Shown here piece after piece: positions 32,158 through 42,437 of a DNA stretch of 64,000 nt. Numbering within the stretch: the first letter of the stretch is position 1; each line of letters opens with the position of its first letter. Source of the stretch: Armillaria gallica (taxonomy: Eukaryota > Basidiomycota > Agaricomycetes > Agaricales > Physalacriaceae); contig JBANDB010000013.1 in the NCBI GenBank assembly GCA_037576215.1, forward strand, positions 2,170,001 to 2,234,000, read 5' to 3'. Made by a program: the position numbers and the translations under genes. The notes below the pieces were generated by a model that did no database searches, had not been told where the DNA came from, and saw nothing but the letters and a program-made list of their open reading frames with translations.

Positions 32158-35100
32158 TGAAAAAGGTATAATCCATGCCATACTTGAATTTAATCAAAGT
32201 GATGATCCCCTGCAAAATCAATGAGCCCATCAACAAACACAGGATATGTCCCTAACAATTGGCATCGACAGAGCAAGGGGACAGTTAGAAAAGAAAAGTA
32301 CCATAGAAGACAAGAGAGATGGAGCAGTGGGAGATGGGACTTCAACTCCATCCATTCCCAGTTTTTATATGCCAAGTTTCTTGCAGAGATCAAATGTCAA
32401 AGACCAAATTAAAGACTGAAATAGAATATGCACAAGAATTGACAGTGCTACATGTTCAAATTAAAGATTTGAACATCTCATTCTCACACTCACCCTGTTG
32501 ATCCATTTTCATTTGACATCACTTTGCTTTCCACCGTCCAAGGTATGGCAAGGCAAATGGCAGAATGTTCTATTTAACATTTCAAACATTCTCTTCAGCA
32601 TTCCATTCCTCTGGTCATTCTTCAAGACTGGATCAGTCAAGATTCAAAATCTGCATGCTAGATGGAGATGCATGTATTCAGGCAATCTTCAGGAATTTGA
32701 TCCTGTATTGAATTTTCCATGCTAAGGCCATTCCCAATACACTTGAGTTTGCAATTCACAGAGAAACGATATCTCTGTTTAGTCGAGAATTCAAACTGAT
32801 TCAAACTAAGAGAGAAGATCATAATGATTTCAGTGTGACCAATGAGCAGTGAAAAGAAAAGGCACCCACTGCTCAAATTCACAAGATGCTCAGGGTCGTC
32901 AATATCATCCCACAAAAGGAAGTGATAGACAAAAACTTGCTTTGCAATGGACTGGAAAGATGGAAATCAGTCGTAGGTTATGTGAGATTAATTTAAACAC
33001 ATACAATAAGTAGATTTTCCACATCTTGAGTGCTTGAACTATTCCAGATGAAGGATAAATTCACAAGATGCTTTATAATACTTCATCACCAGAACATTGA
33101 AGCAGAGACACTCAGGTTATCAGAAATCCAGAGGATTACAGGAGGATCAATCAGAATTTGATTCCACACATGAAATACATCCCTAGGTATGAGATATGTC
33201 AGAACTCAGGAGTACTGTACTATTTTGACCATAGCTTCATGGGGTGTTATGCATTATGCTATATGGCCAAATGACTAGAGGTTCATTTACTGAGAAATGA
33301 TGTAAAGCTACTATATTTAAGGTCTCTGGTGCTAGCTGGACCTGAAAATTTACCATTTTAAGCGCATACTACGGCTGTGGAGCACCTGTTATGCATTACA
33401 AAATACTGGGAGCTTCACTTTGCAAGGCCCTGTTACATGTTATGTGAATTAACAGTCGAAATAGTACAGTAACAGTATTGGAAAGATAATCAACTTATGT
33501 CAGTTCACTTCATTCTGATCCTCCAAGTTTTGGAAGAGTGGAAGATATAGGATAGGTGGAGATGATGGGGCTATTTCCATGACATGGGTACCAGCTATTC
33601 TCCTGCCAACGACTTGCCAAGCATTACTGACACATTAGCATTAGTTGTAGCAGCCAGGCTGCTAGAGGACATCCAGAACATATCCCAAAGTTCATAAATT
33701 CAGAACACCAGTCTTTGAGGGTGATACCTGTTAATTATAGGCCAATGTCACTTGCATTCAGGTGAGTAAACCCTGTGAATTCATAGTTCAGCTAATCCTT
33801 CCAATGTCCCTTCATTTGATGTTGCTGCTACAATATTCCAGTGCCAGAAACTGGCTCCTCAAGTCAGATCATCTCTATTGCAGTGGAGACCTTTCATTTA
33901 AAGGTCAATACATCTGACTTGGCTCTTCTTTTGCCTGTCAGGAATTGTCATGGTGGAGGGGACTTGAATTTGTCTGCAAGTTCGAGAAGGAGGTACTTTC
34001 ACACTGCTGCCAGTGAGTTCTAGCTATTTGTGGGGCAGTGTACTATTCCATATACAATAACGTTCAGAGTTCAAAGAAACTACACTAATTTTGGCAAGAC
34101 CAGAATCGGTTAATCATAATTTCGGTATGAAACTTGGTAGAGATCTGAAGGTGAGTTCAGATCCATTTACAGATACATGCAATTGAGTCTAATCCTTTTC
34201 ATTCAACTATTGCAGAAAACCAGTTCTATTGGCTACACTACAGTCAAATCACTGTCTAATCAAAATCTGTGCCAAAATTGATATGCATCCCCTTTGAAGT
34301 GAATTTGTATTCAAACTAAAGCACCAGAGTCAAATATTATGCTGGCGCTTCCTCAAATCCTCACCCAGTGTCCTGGATAGCTCTCAATCAAATCATAGAA
34401 CACCAGTATTCAAAGTCTCGACATACCTTTGGCCCAAACAGTGCAACATTGCTGCCCTAATCTCAATTTCCACATCACTGGATTCAAATTTTCAATGCTG
34501 ACTTTGAATTCTGTGAGGTACCTGCAAGATATGCTGTCGAATTTGTTGGAAACTCTATCAAGTCCACCTACAGATTAATGCTCTTAGGGCCTGTGGACCT
34601 TTCGATGGTGACAGCGTATCAGATTCTTATTCACCGCAGTTCACGTTCACAATATCTAGGTTACAAGATCAGCTCGGCTGTTCCAAGCTGGAACCCATCA
34701 GCTGTGCTATGCGAAATGGCTTCCATATGGATGATAAGTACATCTCCATCTTGCAGAATATAAACATAACCTGACACTCATTTTAGAGTGGACTACCACT
34801 GGGGAATGGTGGTCGGTCCCTGTCCCTGGAGATTCTCATCGTGATATCTAGGTTACCCATTAATTGCGGCTGAACATGATAGTCAAAAAAGGATACTCAC
34901 TACTTGCACCGGTGGCCCGTTCAATTTTCTGAATAATACTCTGAATGGTAAGTGAGTCGTCATTTCACAGAATAGAAGCTAGCTTACTATTGATATACGG
35001 ACTTGTTGTCAGAGCGTTGCATGTCCCGCGACAATGGAAATGAGTGGGAAGGATTCTAATGCAGCGGCAGGAGTAAGGGACATATCAGTCGAGATCAAAT

Positions 35101-35225
35101 GGAACATACTGTCCCTTTCATTATGGGTGATCCGAGCTCACGTTGTGATATTCACTCCATGTCAAGCCGCAACGATGACCTCACAGGATCGATATCGACT
35201 CGAACATCATCCTCGGTGCCGCCAT
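32158..35225 (-). repeat. A-module repeat, inverted partner of 14.9-18.6 kb, partly CpG-depleted
   Basis: Read on the minus strand this matches 14930-18640 end to end with indels. From 32158 to about 34595 nearly every CpG of the A copy is TpG or CpA here, for example the four CpGs of 17695-17716 are all gone at 33083-33110. From about 34595 to 35225 the CpGs are intact. The copy is shorter than its partner by internal deletions and contains a 255-bp MITE at 33215-33469. No gene is preserved. Confidence 0.85.
33215..33469. mobile_element. 255-bp mariner-like MITE, copy 2 (CTGTACTATTT ends)
   Basis: The ends CTGTACTATTTTGAC (left) and GTCGAAATAGTACAG (right) are inverted repeats like those of the element at 11801-12271. 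TA flanks both sides (33213-33214 and 33470-33471). The inverted partner repeat has a single TA at the matching position (17582-17583, GAG-TA-ACAG on the minus strand), an empty site that proves insertion with a TA duplication. The interior is shorter than in copy 1 and encodes nothing. Confidence 0.95.
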
Positions 35226-35269
35226 ACATTGTCAACAGCAAAGATAAAGACTCCTAGAAAAATCAAATT

Positions 35270-36500
35270 AAAAACTTCGGGGGGATGCTCAAGTCCAGCA
35301 TAGTCGTAAGGAAGCTTTTGGAGGATTTGCTTTCTGTGAGGGACACTGGTGTAGAACCCTGGGAACGCGGTCCGAGCTGACAGCCACCAGCGCGACGTGT
35401 TTGTTTGCTGATGTTACTTTTCAAAGGCCAGAGTTTTTCTTACCAACAGCTCTTTCACATACCGCCACCTCGTGGCTCGGCAGACTCAAAATTCAGCCGA
35501 AATATCCTCACAACAGCCATCTCCTGCGACGGGCAAGCGGCCTCTCGATACTATGCGAAGGTCTTGGAAGATGGGGCACCCGCTTCACGCTCGACGCTTT
35601 ATTGATCATCAATATTCAACACAGGCGCTTTGATGTAGGAGCATTCAATAGCAACATCTCCTGGCCCAGATAGTCAGCATCCCAATGCCCTGGCTGCAGG
35701 TTCGTTTGTTATCGCTCTGCTCATTTTCGTATTTGCCCAATAGGTATCAATATAGGCGCAGAAGACTGGAGTTTACGTCACAGATACACCCTCAGGCTGA
35801 GAAATAGGCTGTTCGATAAGGTGCCGGGGAGAAAGCTGAAGGTTGGATGGTCGCGACGGGCGCAGATTGTTGACCCTGTACGTCGGGAATTTCTATTGAC
35901 TTGAATATCCAGCTTATACCATTCTTCATAGGGGTGAACTATTCCACTTATCGTCGGTGATCAAGCATTCAAGGCACCTTTTATAATAATCAAGACGGCC
36001 CTGGTACTCAAATTTATGGCGACGTGCTCTACAAGGGAAGTCCCGGCTGTTCAAATTTTGGACGGACGAGGGAATATGCAAATTCGATGGGAGCAGGACT
36101 TGCATGGTGGCGGACGCTACCTGGGCGAAGTCTGTGATTTAGGCAGAGCAGCCGTGGCCGAGGTTAGAATCAGCACCTCGAGTAAGAGCGATTTGCTTAG
36201 CACGGTGCAAGCCGAAATGGGTGCTCAGGTATGCACTGGTTTCATTGCTTTGATGACTATGCTGACTTGTCATAAGAGTAACAATCAGCTACGAAGGATT
36301 CGTCGTAGAAACGGCCGTAGTGATTGTGGGTACAACGACCGCACAGTACGCTTATGCCCTTTTCTTTGACTGTGCGCGTGATGGGTGGACTAAATGCTGT
36401 TGTGTACAGCCATATGCTACCTCGCGTCAAGTGTACCCTTCAAAGGGCTCGACAGCCATCCTGAATCCGACATCGCTATGACCCTGCAAGCTTGTATGCC
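35270..36500 (+). repeat. h-module repeat, third copy
   Basis: Direct repeat of 20345-21600 with landmarks CAAGTCCAGCATAGT, GCGCGACGTGTTTGTTTGC, TATAGGCGCAGAAGACTGGAG and TTTTGGACGGACGAGGG. The frame 36016-36369 shares IRWEQDLHGGGRYL, LGRAAV and QAEMGAQ with 21181-21350. It follows the CpG-rich end of the inverted A copy. Confidence 0.7.
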
Positions 36501-36524
36501 TTCACTGTGCTCCGCTAAATAGGA

Positions 36525-36975
36525 GGATCGGTCAACCTTTACTAGCAGCATATCATTCGCTCCCAAACACGCCGCTGCTGACGTCCCGTTCAACATTGGT
36601 ACGTATCCTTGCCCTCGTTCGTGCTAGCGAGGACTAATCCCTAGGTTAGGACTTGAATAAGGACAGCAACGGTGGGAACACGCTAGTGGATACGGGAGGG
36701 CACTGATGAAGAAAGGTATGGCTGGTTTTCGATTTAAGAGTCGCCGAGAAGCTAACGCGATTCATGCAGGAACTGCCGACTACGCGCAAGGAATGCATGT
36801 GCGCCCGCGTGGAGGGCCGCACGCACGGGGTAGCGCAGATTGGCAGGGGAGGCATGGTGGGACACCTATTTTATTAGCCTGGACGGGCAGTTTTTGCGAC
36901 TCAGATGCAGGTTGGCACGTCCACGGAGATGCTCTGCGGATATCAGATGGGACGTCGAGCAGTCTTGAGTAGGGA
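36525..36975 (+). pseudogene. D module copy 4: pepsin-like protease fragment
   Basis: A short D copy with the TFTSSISFAPKHAAADVPF-equivalent block (36534-36597, frame-disturbed), an intron-like stretch ending CCTAG, a shortened DGNGGNTLVDTGG-equivalent (part of the usual NTDGVD block is missing), an intron carrying the empty hAT site (36727-36734), and GTADYAQGM. The order D then e is as in the HET units, but no HET module follows. Confidence 0.4.
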
Positions 36976-36984
36976 GGTACCCAT

Positions 36985-37990
36985 GTGGAAGTGCAGACAT
37001 CGCACCAGTACTTGCAGTAGAGATACGTCTTGTGTAACGACGAGAAGACGGACCGTGAACTCGACGTCACCCACGGTACTCAGTCCAAACAGACGATGTT
37101 GGAAATGCAAACGTCTTTTCTCTCTTTTTCGCAACGCTCCTCACATTCTCTTCTACTCAGACCAACGTCAAGCAATGATGTCATCGACGCGTCCCAGTCT
37201 CGTGGTCATTGTTGGATTCGTTGATTCTGTGACCCTTGTCACGCTGGCAGCGTGAATCTGTACCACGACTATTTGGTTGGATGCTAGCGCTCAAGGTACG
37301 AATCCGTGCTCTGCATGTTTTCTGTTTGCTGAATTTAACGTGAAGCAGTGTTTTATTTCATCTTGTCAGGATCCAATACAAGTACTAAGGCAGGCATCGC
37401 CTCGGGATTATCTGATTGATTACATACTGACATTGATTTTTAGACTTCTTCGTTTCTGGATGGGCGAGCGGCGACAATGAATGGGATATATTGAAATGGT
37501 ACGTTCTTCACCGCCTCATTTTCTTCCATCGAGTAATTGGCATTCCTGTGTAGGCTTCCGCTTTCCTTCAAGCTGGTACCTGGGACTGGGAGTGGAGACT
37601 CAAGATTTGGCTCGAAGGCGTAGGCAGCATGGCAATGCTAGGATGAGGTGCGCTCGCTTTTTTATTATCTACCTACTTGCTTGAATGCTGACCGACTCAT
37701 TTGCAGTAGGCCAGCTTCCTTGATCTGTAGCGATGCAAGCAGGCCAATGTTATAATAAGGCATCTCTCGACTCTGACAACCTCGATGAATTAACAACGAC
37801 GTGGCAGTTCTCTCGAATCAAGCGGGCTGGATAGCGAAGGATGACGCGATGACGGACGAGATGGATACGTAGACTTGTGTCAGCACATTCGGTAGGCAGG
37901 CGCTAATCCTGTTACGAGGTGTGTGCTAACATGATGGTCAGACGACCGTGGATTCGCAGGAGAGAGGGCGTGGATTACCCAAGAAGGCGG
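36985..37990 (+). repeat. e-module repeat, second copy
   Basis: Direct repeat of 27630-28960 and 53640-54600 (GTTGGATTCGTTGATTCTGTGAC, CTTGTCACGCTGGCAGCGTGAA, CTTCTTCGTTTCTGGATGG, CTCTCGAATCAAGCGGGCTG). It retains the empty site for the 28-kb hAT element (37452-37459). No gene frame is conserved. Confidence 0.7.
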
Positions 37991-39102
37991 ACAAGAGGGT
38001 GCTTCCTGGCGCGCGCCTGCGCCATGACTGGCGTGTCCTCTGTGACGGCATTCAACGTCTTTCTTTCCCTCTACCATCCTCGCGTCGCCGTTGCCACCAC
38101 TTCTTAACCGTGTCTTGCGTCACGTTCAAGTTCGGCATCTTTCTTTCCTTCTAGTAGTACTAGAAGGTGTTCCTGCCAGCCACCGCTATCTATCCGCAGT
38201 CCCAAACTTTCCATCTGGTCAAATGAGATCGTTCTTCATATCCTACTTTGCTGCCATCCAACTTTACACGGAGCCACACCCGATTCAGTGTCGTCGTCTC
38301 GCGGTCTTGACGTGGGAGTATGACCTAAGACGATCGAACGAGGGAGGTATTGAAGATCCTTGATTCCTTCGTATGTCGTCACCCGTTCCTTTTTCTCTTC
38401 CACGCTGACTTTATGCGTCCCCTGTAGATGCTCGACACTGGTACTGTGCAGCCTCGCCACCTCCGATTACTCCTGCTTCTATCCATGTGCAGACCTTTTG
38501 CGCGCGCTCTGTTTCAAGTGAGCGACGACAGCTCAAGCATCAGACTCTATGTCTCAGGACTATCCAGCCTACGTGGGCGTAATGAGAGGAGGAAATTCCT
38601 TACTTCATCCGCGGTCTTCATATTCAAGCGAGCGCCAGCTGGCTTCGGACGGTTTTAGGCGCTCAATATTGATGGTCGCCTGACGTCTTCTTCTGAGAAG
38701 ACTAATAGTGGCAATGCGCAGATGCGATTCGTTGCGTGGGACGTTTTTCTTTACGTTCATCCATGCTAATAACTTTTTGAACTTATGGTTAGTTTCGCCC
38801 TACCTTTCTCTTCCTGCGTCTAACCAGCTAGCTTTTAGACTGCTACCACCATCTTCGTATCCTGCGTCTCCGTCGTCGCCACTCCTTACCAGTGCTCCTA
38901 CGTCGAGACGCAGTATAATTCAAAGGGTTGCCCTACGATGCTTTTGCTGGAGTCGTTTCGAGACAGCGAGTACACGGACGAGACCTTGAAAAGGTAGTTC
39001 ATCACTAGCGCCCTTTACCTTTTTCTTGACTTATTGTTTTGTAGACATCCTCACCGTCTACTGTGACTTTCGAGTTCATCGATTCTATTCCGTCGTCGCA
39101 GG
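37991..39102. other. Mostly unassigned CpG-rich sequence
   Basis: The first 160 bp (CTTCCTGGCGCGCGCCTGCGCC, then the TTTCTTTCCCTCTACCATCC block) recur near 49150 and 51060. The frames 38428-38658 and 38708-38989 have no recognised motifs. The block near 38165-38360 has an F-box-like feel in one frame (NEIVLHILLCC), but it is frame-disturbed, so no gene is called. Confidence 0.3.
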
Positions 39103-39585
39103 TCCACTTTCCTTCAGCCACGGACTCCATCTATCGCTATCGCTGCCCATGATTTTGCACAATATTTCTCTTCTTATGATGACTCGCTCATCAGCTAAGA
39201 CTCCTCCATCGATGACAGCGCGGACTACTCATCCTCTTCGACCGCTTTTCCCCTGCCCACGAGCGTTGGCCCTGGAATTCTGGGCTTGACTAGAAAAGAA
39301 GCCGGGGATCCTTTCGACAGTTTTGGTCTTGTCCATATCAATCGCTCCTCTCGAGCCTATCTATCATCTGATGACGAAATTTCCAATACAATCTTGCACG
39401 AGGCTGCACTGACGTTCCTGGAACTCTCGACATGCTTCGAGATGGATGACTGCGGGGATTCAGAACCGGAGAAAACGAAGCCTGTTGACACGCCTTTGCC
39501 TCCACGCAGGAGCTTGACGCGTAATCTGTCTGCTTCTACCGTCTCTAGTTCGCTTGCTGTAGACCGAGGTCGAAGTTGGTGTTGA
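39103..39585 (+). pseudogene. Ser/Asp-rich hypothetical protein fragment with one in-frame stop
   Basis: A single reading frame gives protein-like sequence from about 39103 to the stop at 39583-39585, broken only by TAA at 39196-39198. It includes a Ser-rich stretch (DSADYSSSSTAFPLP), then GILGLTRKEAGDPFDSFG, and an acidic-to-basic C-terminus (DSEPEKTKPVDTPLPPRR). I recognise no family. The open continuation from ATG 39286 is 99 codons. It could be the last exon of a decayed host gene, or the TAA could lie in an unrecognised intron. Confidence 0.35.
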
Positions 39586-40114
39586 TAGGATGGGGTGGAC
39601 TGAACTGTAATATCAGGGTATCAATACGATTCTTCGCTCTCAGCAGCTTCTGAGTGAAGAAGTGAAAATTGACATGTCTTCTGAAGATATTGGACCAGCT
39701 ACATGGCCAATACTTTAATACTTTCTGTGAATCAACGTCTTTTGGCCACGATTCTTCATTTTAGCACTGACGAACTTCATAGTAAGACTTCGTCACTTAC
39801 CCTTCCTTCCTGATCAGATCGTTTGCATCATATACTCGTGTACGCGAGACCATTGATGTATCTCGAAGAACGGTCAGTGTTTCGGAAACAATAGATATTC
39901 ACTCGGGGAGTGTAATCCGAGTCCTTGTTCGGAATTTGCCGATAATTAAGCACTTCAGCCGAGTGCACTAATCGCAGCGTGTTCGTGGAGCGATCGACGT
40001 GTTTTCCAACATCCTACTGCACTCTCACTTAAATGAGCGACAGATCCTCCGAGTCTGTGAGTGGCAGTGAACAACATTACTTAGATTACGCATGAAGGCA
40101 TCGATCTATCATTC

Positions 40115-40648
40115 ATGTTACAAGTAATCACATCACGATATAACGACCTTTTGTCTGCAAAACAGCACGACGTTCTCCCATTGCCCCCAGCGTATAGCGG
40201 TCCTCTTGATGAAAAGACCGCAGAAATCCTGAAACAATCGGGGCTGTGCCTCGACCATGGCCTTGCCTACATTGATGCGGATATTTCCCATTTGACCGAC
40301 GCTCTTCGCCAACTCACGGAGAATCGCCGCCTCTTGCACGACCTCCGACGAGGGTGCCGAGCGGCTTTATACCCGATCAGCATTCTTCCCCTGGAAATGC
40401 CGCGAGTGACCCCGTTTACATCTTTGACACCAAACATCCGAGCTGCAGAGCGCACCCATTATATATTTTTCGTTGGTATGCACATGTTTTCAATTTTGAC
40501 ACATGGGCTCCGGAGAAACAGACTGCCGACTCGGCAAGGAGGCATTTTTTGGTTCCACGGGGAGTATCGTCTTCGATCAGTTCGAAAGGGGCTATGGTCT
40601 GTAGACAGTCTCGAAAGGCGGCGATTCCTTGTCCTGCGGCAGGTGTAG
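40115..40648 (+). pseudogene. F-box-like protein of agaric type, N-terminal fragment
   Basis: The first 95 codons have the layout common in agaricomycete F-box-like proteins: an N-terminal stretch, a coiled coil (DADISHLTDALRQLTENRRL) and a block GCRAALYPISILPLEM that corresponds to the usual start of the F-box (S-P-I-x-x-L-P-x-E). F-box proteins recruit substrates to SCF ubiquitin ligases. After LPLEM the expected F-box continuation (EIxxxIF) is missing and the frame reads unrelated sequence, so the gene is broken within the domain. No leucine-rich C-terminal part was found downstream. Confidence 0.55.
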
Positions 40649-40649
40649 A

Positions 40650-41183
40650 CGACGAATGCGGTGTGATCATGTGTGGGGCGACGGCAATGCGTGGAGAAGG
40701 GATTTTTCGTCGTATTTGATAGCTTCCGTCCCTCCTTGACTACGTAGGTGACACCATAGGAGGACTATCTTCCGGTGAAACAAAACTTCAAGACCACCGG
40801 TTCCTCCACAGACGAGGAACTCTGTCGACACAGACGTCAGAGAGTGGCAAGGAAATGAAGTACGAGGAACATACTTTGTGTCGATGTGACGCAACAGAGG
40901 AAGGAAAATAGCACAAACAATAACAGTTGGGCAGGAAATCGTAATGGCGGTCATGGCCGACGCAGTAGAAACAGCAATGAGAAGGATGGATCCTGTATAT
41001 TATATGAGCAGGTAACCTTTCCAACGAATCGAGGCGTGAAGCCTACCTTGCGGGATGGTTCAGCGTTGCCCTGATATCCCAGGGCACAATAATGATAAGT
41101 TTTGTTAATAAGACGTCGCATTCACGTCGTCAATGCCCCGCAACAGCTCCTGTGGCCATAGTGTAGCAGGTATGTGCGCACAA
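40650..41183. other. No clear gene between F-box-like and phosphatase fragments
   Basis: Only short frames occur on both strands. Upstream exons of the acid phosphatase would be expected here, but I do not see the RHGxRxP active-site motif. Confidence 0.3.
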
Positions 41184-41435
41184 TACGAAGCCTCAGCGTT
41201 TTTGGAGGTTCCGGGGCAGCAAATCCGTATTGTTATCAACGATGGGGTCGTACCGCTCACGTGGATCAAGGAGTGTCCTGACCAGAAGGATGGTATGTGC
41301 CCGGTGGAGACGTTTGTGGCAGCCCAAAAGGAATTGATTGATAAGGTTGACTGGGTGTATGATTGTTTCGAGGAGTGGGATGTACCAGAGGGACCGGCAT
41401 GGGAGACGGTTACAGGTGACTCGCCCAAGTTTTGA
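41184..41435 (+). pseudogene. Histidine acid phosphatase (phytase-like), C-terminal fragment
   Basis: The frame reads ASAFLEVPGQQIRIVINDG followed by VPLT, then CPDQKDGMCPVETFVAAQ and WDVPEGPAW before TGA/stop at 41433-41435. This is the C-terminal segment of fungal histidine acid phosphatases (the conserved R-x-x-x-N-D-x-x-x-P-L stretch, then a disulfide-bonded G-x-C-x-x-x-x-F-V block). These enzymes hydrolyse phosphomonoesters outside the cell. The N-terminal catalytic RHG and the HD motif are not visible upstream, so the copy is a fragment, unless long unrecognised introns intervene. It ends about 185 bp before SEC11. Confidence 0.7.
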
Positions 41436-41620
41436 GGAAGATGCTATACATGTACCGACGGACCGTTTGTATATAATATAGTGCTTTTGCTGACGAGAAG
41501 TAGTAGGTCCATGTGTACGCATGAGCGGCACAGCCACAGCGGAAGACCCCAACAACCGACAATCGACGTGTCGCTTTACCAAATCCAACAACGGGGCTAC
41601 CTTGTACGCCTTGCCCAACG

Positions 41621-42437
41621 ATGTTTACTGAAGAGCTGAAGGCCTTTCGAAGGCTTGGATTCCGCCATGTATGCCTAATGCTTCCCTGCGTGCTCTTGCC
41701 TTATACCGTTGCACTAGGTCCTCCTCCAATGCCTCAATTTTGCGACTGTCATCGCCTCGGGACTCATGATATGGAAGGGCTTGGGACTCGTAACAAACTC
41801 AGAGTCACCCATTGTTGTCGTGCTGAGGTGCGTGGTCGTTAACCCGACTACTGAAGCGACGTGTAAACTAATGGAAAACAGCGGCTCAATGGAACCAGCC
41901 TTCTACCGCGGCGACCTACTGTTCCTTACAAACCCTGTGAACGAGAGATACCATACAGGAGACATCACTGTTTACAAGATTCCAGGAGCCGTTACACCGA
42001 TTGTTCACCGGGTATTGGAGACGCATGATTTTCCGTTGACGGATAATTCTAAGTGCGTTCTCTATTCTGTAGGAAGTCCCAGGGCTGATGATTTAGGGCC
42101 TTTTTTAGTGTGGCAAAACAGTATTTGCTTACCAAGGGGGATAATAATTATGTAGACGATATCGAATTTTACCAAGGGTTAGAATGGTTGGAGAGGAAGC
42201 ATATTGTGGGCAAGGCTAGAGGGTATGTTTTGACCTTTTTTCGTCTATTTCTCCGGTGTTGACTCCGTACGGTTAGGTTCCTACCGTACATTGGATACGT
42301 CACAATAGCGATGGTTTGTCGCCTAGCTTTTACGTGCTAGGGGATCGTGCTGAATATCCGTCTAGAATGATTTCCCACACCTCAAATACGCTTTACTAGG
42401 AGGACTTGGGCTGTTGGCGCTAATACAGCGAGAATAA
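41621..42437 (+). CDS. SEC11: Signal peptidase complex catalytic subunit SEC11, six exons, 183 aa
   Basis: Exons are 41621-41668, 41718-41827, 41882-42052, 42109-42222, 42277-42313 and 42366-42437. All five introns are GT-AG and 49-56 bp long, and splicing keeps the frame throughout. The product begins [16 protein letters not shown], has one N-terminal membrane anchor (around [19 protein letters not shown]), and carries the SPase I family motifs: SGSMEP with catalytic Ser about residue 55, VHRVLE with His about 95, and GDNNYVDD with Asp about 121-127. It ends [11 protein letters not shown]11 cleaves signal peptides from secretory proteins at the ER membrane. The 183-residue length is normal for fungi. 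It is the clearest intact housekeeping gene in the window and marks the least repetitive stretch. Confidence 0.95.

Noticed and set aside
38165..38363. F-box gene upstream of the Ser-rich frame
   Set aside because: Only a few residues in one frame resemble an F-box, with stops in all frames and no supporting exons.
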